Translations under genes and position numbers: made by a program
DNA from: Acidimicrobiales bacterium
GTDB lineage: Bacteria > Actinomycetota > Acidimicrobiia > Acidimicrobiales > UBA8190
Length of the DNA: 9,775 bases
Assembly (NCBI GenBank): GCA_030042575.1
Contig: JASHZK010000370.1
Coordinates: 1-9,775, forward strand
Direction of reading: 5' to 3'
The notes under the pieces: model-generated
Told to the model about the DNA's origin: nothing
Databases searched by the model: none
What the model saw: the letters and a program-made list of their open reading frames with translations, nothing else
Part shown: positions 6,255 through 9,775 of the stretch, piece after piece
How the letters are laid out: every line of letters begins with the position of its first letter
Position numbering within the stretch: position 1 is the stretch's first letter

Positions 6255-8072
6255 GTGGTCCCGAGGGGCTGTGGCAGGCTGCGGGGCGTGCCGGCGGCCA
6301 CCTCGTTGGACGAGCGTTTCGACCGCAGGAGGTCGCTGGAGCGCTTGGGGAGCGAGCACTTCGACCTGCTCGTCGTGGGCGGCGGCATCACCGGATGCGG
6401 TGTCGCTCTCGACGCCGCATCCAGGGGTCTTTCCACCGCACTGGTGGAGCGCCACGACTTCGCCTCGGGGACCTCGTCGAAGTCGTCCAAGATGGTCCAC
6501 GGCGGGCTGCGCTATCTCCAGCAGCACGACTTCCGCCTGGTCTACGAGTCACTGCACGAGCGCCAGCGCCTGCTCGACAACGCCCCCCACCTGGTCACGC
6601 CACTGCCCTTTCTGATCCCGCTGTTCGGCCGGGCCGGCGTGGTCTCCAAGCAGGTGGCCCGGGCCTACTCCACCGCCCTGTGGCTCTACGACTTCACCGG
6701 CGGGTTGCGCATCGGCAAGCGCCACCGCCGCATCTCCAAGGCCGAGGCCCTGTCGCACCTGCCCACCTTGCGCACCGACGCCCTGGTGGCCGGCTTCTTG
6801 TACTACGACGCCCGGGCCGACGACGCCCGGCTCACCCTCACCCTGGCCCGAACGGCCGCCTTGGACCACGGGGCGGTGGTGGCCAATTACGCCGGGGTGA
6901 GCGCCCTGCTTCACGACTCGGGCGGACGGGTGTGCGGGGCCCGGGTCGCCCCCGCCCTCGACGTCCCCGGGGCGGCGGCCGGGGAGGAGATCGAGGTGCG
7001 GGCTTCGGTGGTGGTCAACGCCACCGGGGTGTGGGCCGACGACGTACGCGCCCTCGACGAAGCCGCCCACCCTCACTCCATCCGCCCGGCCAAGGGCATC
7101 CACGTCACGCTGCCGCGCTGGCGCCTGCCGGCCGACGTGGCCGCCGTGGTGCCGGTGGCAGGCGACCGCCGGTCGATCTTCGTGGTGCCGTGGCCCGACG
7201 GCGACGACGTCTACATCGGCACCACCGACACCGAGTGGGACGGACCGCTCGACGATCCCGCCTGTCTCCCCGAGGACGTGGACTACGTCATCGACGCCGT
7301 GAACCAGGTGGTGACCGAGCCGCTCGATCGCGGCCACGTGACCGGGGTGTGGGCCGGGCTCCGACCGTTGGCCGTGGCCGTTCGGGGACATCAGCTGAGT
7401 GCCCGGACGGCCGACATGTCGCGGCGTCACACCGTGCGCGTGTCGGAGCACGACCTCGTCACCGTGACCGGCGGCAAGCTGACGACCTACCGGCAGATGG
7501 CGCAGGACGCCGTCGACGCCGCCCTGGCCCGTCTGGGGCGGCGAGCCCCGGCTGGAGCCGGAGCTTCCCGGACCCGACAGCTTCGCCTGCGCGGGTCCGA
7601 CGGCCTGGAGGCGCTGCGCCAACCCGGGACGGCGCAGGCACTGGGGGTGGACGAGGCGACGCTCGGCGCCTTGGTGGCGCGCCACGGCGGCGAGACGCCC
7701 GCGGTGCTCGCCCTGGCCGAAGGTCGGCCCGAGCTGCTCGGAGCCCTCGTGCCCGGACTTCCCCAGCTCAAAGTGGAGGCGCTTTGGGCGACGCGGGCCG
7801 AGATGGCCTGCACCGTCGACGACGTGCTGTCACGCCGGACCCGGGCCCTCCTGCGCCGGGCGCAGGCCGCCGCCTCTGCCGCCCCCGAGATCGGCCGCCT
7901 GCTGTGCACCGAGTGGGGCCGTAGTGCCGAGGCCGTCGCGGCCGAAGCCGCCGCCCTGGCCGCCGGTGCCCGCCGCCAACTGGAACGGGCCGGGCTCGAC
8001 CCCGGCGCCGACGGGGGCGCCGTGGCCGACGGCGTGAGCAGTGGCGGCACCTCCGAGGGCCGGGCCGGGTGA
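6255..8072 (+). CDS. glpD: Aerobic glycerol-3-phosphate dehydrogenase (GlpD)
   Basis: This 605-residue FAD enzyme oxidises sn-glycerol-3-phosphate to dihydroxyacetone phosphate and passes electrons to the membrane quinone pool. The FAD dinucleotide motif is FDLLVVGGGITGCGVALDAA (GGGITG 42-47), followed by the family hallmark SGTSSKSSKMVHGGLRYL (71-88). Later conserved blocks include GTTDTEWDG (322-330), GVWAGLRPL and TGGKLTTYR (405-413). The C-terminal helical domain (about 450-580) has CTVDDVLSRRTR and ends in a Gly/Ala-rich tail of about 25 residues. The length is a little above the usual 520-580. GTG 6255 is chosen on its ribosome site; GTG 6288 would give 594 residues and is possible. The next gene overlaps by 4 nt, and a kinase gene follows it, so a glycerol-phosphate operon is likely. 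It diverges from the PerR-like regulator, whose binding could also affect glpD. Confidence 0.95.
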   Translation: MVPRGCGRLRGVPAATSLDERFDRRRSLERLGSEHFDLLVVGGGITGCGVALDAASRGLSTALVERHDFASGTSSKSSKMVHGGLRYLQQHDFRLVYESLHERQRLLDNAPHLVTPLPFLIPLFGRAGVVSKQVARAYSTALWLYDFTGGLRIGKRHRRISKAEALSHLPTLRTDALVAGFLYYDARADDARLTLTLARTAALDHGAVVANYAGVSALLHDSGGRVCGARVAPALDVPGAAAGEEIEVRASVVVNATGVWADDVRALDEAAHPHSIRPAKGIHVTLPRWRLPADVAAVVPVAGDRRSIFVVPWPDGDDVYIGTTDTEWDGPLDDPACLPEDVDYVIDAVNQVVTEPLDRGHVTGVWAGLRPLAVAVRGHQLSARTADMSRRHTVRVSEHDLVTVTGGKLTTYRQMAQDAVDAALARLGRRAPAGAGASRTRQLRLRGSDGLEALRQPGTAQALGVDEATLGALVARHGGETPAVLALAEGRPELLGALVPGLPQLKVEALWATRAEMACTVDDVLSRRTRALLRRAQAAASAAPEIGRLLCTEWGRSAEAVAAEAAALAAGARRQLERAGLDPGADGGAVADGVSSGGTSEGRAG

Positions 8073-9610
8073 AGCGCCCCCGGGGGAACCCGAGCGCCCC
8101 CGTCCCCGTCACCCCCATCGACCTGCCCGAGGGCGTGGGTCGCGCCGGCGAGCGTCTCGGCGGTCCCCGGGTCCCGGTCGACGACCGGCTGCTGCGCCGT
8201 CTGGGCGACGTGTGCGACGAGGTGAGCGTGGAGGACGAGGACCGGGCCGAGGCCGGGAGAGACTGGTGGCCGCTGGCCATCCGCTGGGCGGTCGACGGGA
8301 CGGTGCCGGCGCAGCCGGCCGTGGTGGCCCGGCCGGCCGACCGCGCCCAGCTGGGCGCGGTGCTGGCCGCCTGCTACGAGGCTCGGGTCCCGGTCACCCC
8401 CGTGGCCGGCCGCTCGGGGGTGTGCGGCGCCAGTGTCCCCGTCTTCGGCGGCGTCTCCCTCGACACCTGCGCCCTGGCCGGAGTCACCGCCCTCGACGCC
8501 ACCTCGCTCGTGGGCGAGGTGCTCCCCGGCACCTTCGGTCCCGACCTGGAAGCGGCGCTCCGAGCCGAGGGCTTGACCCTGGGGCACTGGCCGCAGTCCA
8601 TGGCCCTGTCCACGGTGGGCGGGTGGATCGCCTGCCGGGGGGCGGGCCAGTACTCCACCCGCTACGGGAAGATCGAGGACATGGTGACCGGCCTCGAAGT
8701 CGCCCTGGCCGACGGCCGGATCGTCCGCACCGGCGGTACCGGGCCGCGGGCCGCCGTGGGGCCGGACCTGACCCAGCTCTTCGTGGGCTCCGAGGGCACC
8801 CTCGGCGTGATCAGCGCCGCCAAATTGCGACTGCACCCGCTGGCGCCGGCCGAAGCGCGCCGCGCCTTCGGGTTCCCCTCCTTCGCCTCCGGTCTGGAGG
8901 CCTGCCGGCGGGTCCTGCGCCGGGGCGCCACCCCGGCCGTGCTACGGCTCTACGACCCCGTCGAAGCGCAGCGCAACTTCGAGATCTCCGATGACGCCCT
9001 TTTGATCGTCCTCGACGAGGCCGACCCCGGCCTGCTCGAGGCGACCATGGCCGTGGTCGACGCCGAGTGCGCCGGTGGAGACGGCCAACCGCTCGATCCG
9101 GCGCTGGTCGAGCGCTGGATGCAGCACCGCAACGACGTGTCGGCCCTGGCGCCGCTCTATCGGGCCGGCATCGTGGTGGACACCGTCGAGGTGTCCGGCG
9201 ACTGGTCCGTGCTCGACCACCTCTACCAGGCGACGGTCCGAGCTCTCGGCACCGTGCCCGGCACGTTGGTGGCCTCGGCCCACCAGTCGCACGCCTACGG
9301 CGACGGGGCTTGCCTGTACTTCACCTTCGCCGGCCGCCAGCCCGAGGCCGACGAGGTCGAGCCGGCGCGCTGGGCCGAGCGCTACTACGTGGCCGCCTGG
9401 GACGCGGTGATGAAGACGGTGCAGCGATCGGGTGCCACCATCAGCCACCATCACGGCATCGGCCTCAACCGGGCCCGCTTCACCGAAGGGGCCCTGGGCG
9501 GCGCCTTCCCCGTCCTGCGGGCCGTGAAGGCGGCGCTCGACCCCCGCGCCATCCTCAACCCGGGCAAGCTGGGCCTGCCGTCCCCGTTCGGGGAGGTGCC
9601 CTGGCCGTGA
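8069..9610 (+). CDS. FAD-linked oxidase, alkyl-DHAP synthase (AGPS)-like
   Basis: This 513-residue VAO-type flavoprotein has the PP-loop region VTPVAGRSGVCGASVPVFGG (G114 onward), LSTVGGWIACRGAGQYSTRYGK and LFVGSEGTLGVI for FAD binding. The triple histidine SHHHGIGLNR (HHH 460-462) is typical of alkyldihydroxyacetonephosphate synthase, whereas lactate/glycolate oxidases have 'HGIG' with a different lead. CLYFTF with Y417 may correspond to the catalytic tyrosine region of AGPS. The C-terminus has LDPRAILNPGKLGL. AGPS swaps the acyl chain of acyl-DHAP for a fatty alcohol, forming ether lipids. The glycine loop differs from the usual 'GGGTSVSGG', so a related but different reaction is possible. 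GTG 8069 overlaps the glpD stop (GTGA), implying translational coupling. Mycobacteria carry a comparable pairing of a glpD and an AGPS-like flavoprotein gene. Confidence 0.85.
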   Translation: MKRPRGNPSAPVPVTPIDLPEGVGRAGERLGGPRVPVDDRLLRRLGDVCDEVSVEDEDRAEAGRDWWPLAIRWAVDGTVPAQPAVVARPADRAQLGAVLAACYEARVPVTPVAGRSGVCGASVPVFGGVSLDTCALAGVTALDATSLVGEVLPGTFGPDLEAALRAEGLTLGHWPQSMALSTVGGWIACRGAGQYSTRYGKIEDMVTGLEVALADGRIVRTGGTGPRAAVGPDLTQLFVGSEGTLGVISAAKLRLHPLAPAEARRAFGFPSFASGLEACRRVLRRGATPAVLRLYDPVEAQRNFEISDDALLIVLDEADPGLLEATMAVVDAECAGGDGQPLDPALVERWMQHRNDVSALAPLYRAGIVVDTVEVSGDWSVLDHLYQATVRALGTVPGTLVASAHQSHAYGDGACLYFTFAGRQPEADEVEPARWAERYYVAAWDAVMKTVQRSGATISHHHGIGLNRARFTEGALGGAFPVLRAVKAALDPRAILNPGKLGLPSPFGEVPWP

Positions 9611-9623
9611 CGGTCGTGGGACC

Positions 9624-9775
9624 GTGAGGGTGCTCGTGATCGACGTCGGCACCTCCTCGGTGCGTGTCGCCGTGGTCGCCCACGGCGAGGTCCGCCACGT
9701 CCGACGACGTGCCGTCCTGCCGTCGTCCCCCGCCCCTGGTTTCGTCGAGTTCGACCCGGCCGAGATGGCCGTGGC
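9624..9775 (+). CDS. FGGY-family kinase, N-terminal fragment (glycerol/sugar kinase; 3' end outside window)
   Basis: The first 50 codons are present. VLVIDVGTSSVRVAVV is the N-terminal ATP-phosphate-binding motif of the actin-fold FGGY kinases ('IDxGTxSxR'). SPAPGFVEFDPAEM matches the 'PGWVExDPxEM' block of glycerol kinase and xylulokinase. The start is GTG 9624, 13 nt after the oxidase stop; GTG 9630 and 9636 are alternatives and no strong ribosome site separates them. With glpD upstream, glycerol kinase (glycerol + ATP to glycerol-3-phosphate) is the most economical function. The specificity residues lie outside the window, so other FGGY substrates remain possible. Confidence 0.82.
   Translation, partial: MRVLVIDVGTSSVRVAVVAHGEVRHVRRRAVLPSSPAPGFVEFDPAEMAV

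Noticed and set aside
5657..7924. Very long plus-strand open frame overlapping the regulator gene and glpD
   Set aside because: Its product is arginine/glycine/proline-rich with no domain, and it shadows GlpD and the Fur-type protein, which both carry full motif sets in other frames.
9607..9626. GTG at 9607, overlapping the oxidase stop, as the kinase start
   Set aside because: That frame reaches TGA after six codons; the kinase frame begins at GTG 9624.

Overview
The window is very GC-rich. It encodes a WhiB-family Fe-S regulator, which is found in Actinomycetota and their phages, so the source is almost certainly an actinobacterium. The gene mix (DUF3501 with a rubrerythrin, a YwaF-type membrane protein, GlpD beside an AGPS-like flavoprotein) would suit an uncultured or environmental lineage such as Acidimicrobiia, but the sequence alone does not fix the class. 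Genes are densely packed and use many GTG starts. I see no rRNA, tRNA, CRISPR array, transposase or phage gene.

Layout. (1) At the left edge on + is the C-terminal tail of a D-2-hydroxyacid dehydrogenase (3-188), then a ~230 bp spacer and a membrane-bound Cache-GGDEF diguanylate cyclase (422-1894, +). (2) This converges on a run of minus-strand genes. Read in transcription order from the right they are a PerR/Fur-type regulator (6172-5711), a rubredoxin-less rubrerythrin (5615-5193), a DUF3501 protein (5196-4576), WhiB (4392-4147), a YwaF/TIGR02206 membrane protein (4024-3290), a nitroreductase (3225-2530) and an unrecognised protein (2459-1980). (3) Divergent from the regulator, on +, is a glycerol-phosphate cluster: glpD (6255-8072), an overlapping AGPS-like FAD oxidase (8069-9610), and the start of an FGGY sugar/glycerol kinase cut by the right edge (9624-9775).

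How the parts may work together. The minus-strand core (PerR-like sensor, diiron rubrerythrin, DUF3501) reads as a peroxide-defence unit. The regulator carries the residues of a peroxide-sensing Fe/Mn site, and its own promoter appears to give a leaderless transcript. Rubrerythrin and DUF3501 overlap at CTGA, which implies a CTG start for DUF3501 and translational coupling. WhiB, another redox-responsive protein, follows in the same direction after a spacer with several inverted repeats. The plus-strand cluster would phosphorylate glycerol (if the kinase is a glycerol kinase) and oxidise glycerol-3-phosphate to DHAP. The AGPS-like enzyme uses an acyl-DHAP-type substrate in its eukaryotic homologues, which raises the possibility of ether-lipid synthesis.

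The most unusual structural feature is a set of three separate two-copy tandem duplications of 13-15 bp (3265-3294, 4033-4060, 5635-5660). All lie in gene junctions of the minus-strand run. One duplicates a stop codon in frame, one duplicates a Shine-Dalgarno-like leader segment, and one lies in the rubrerythrin leader.
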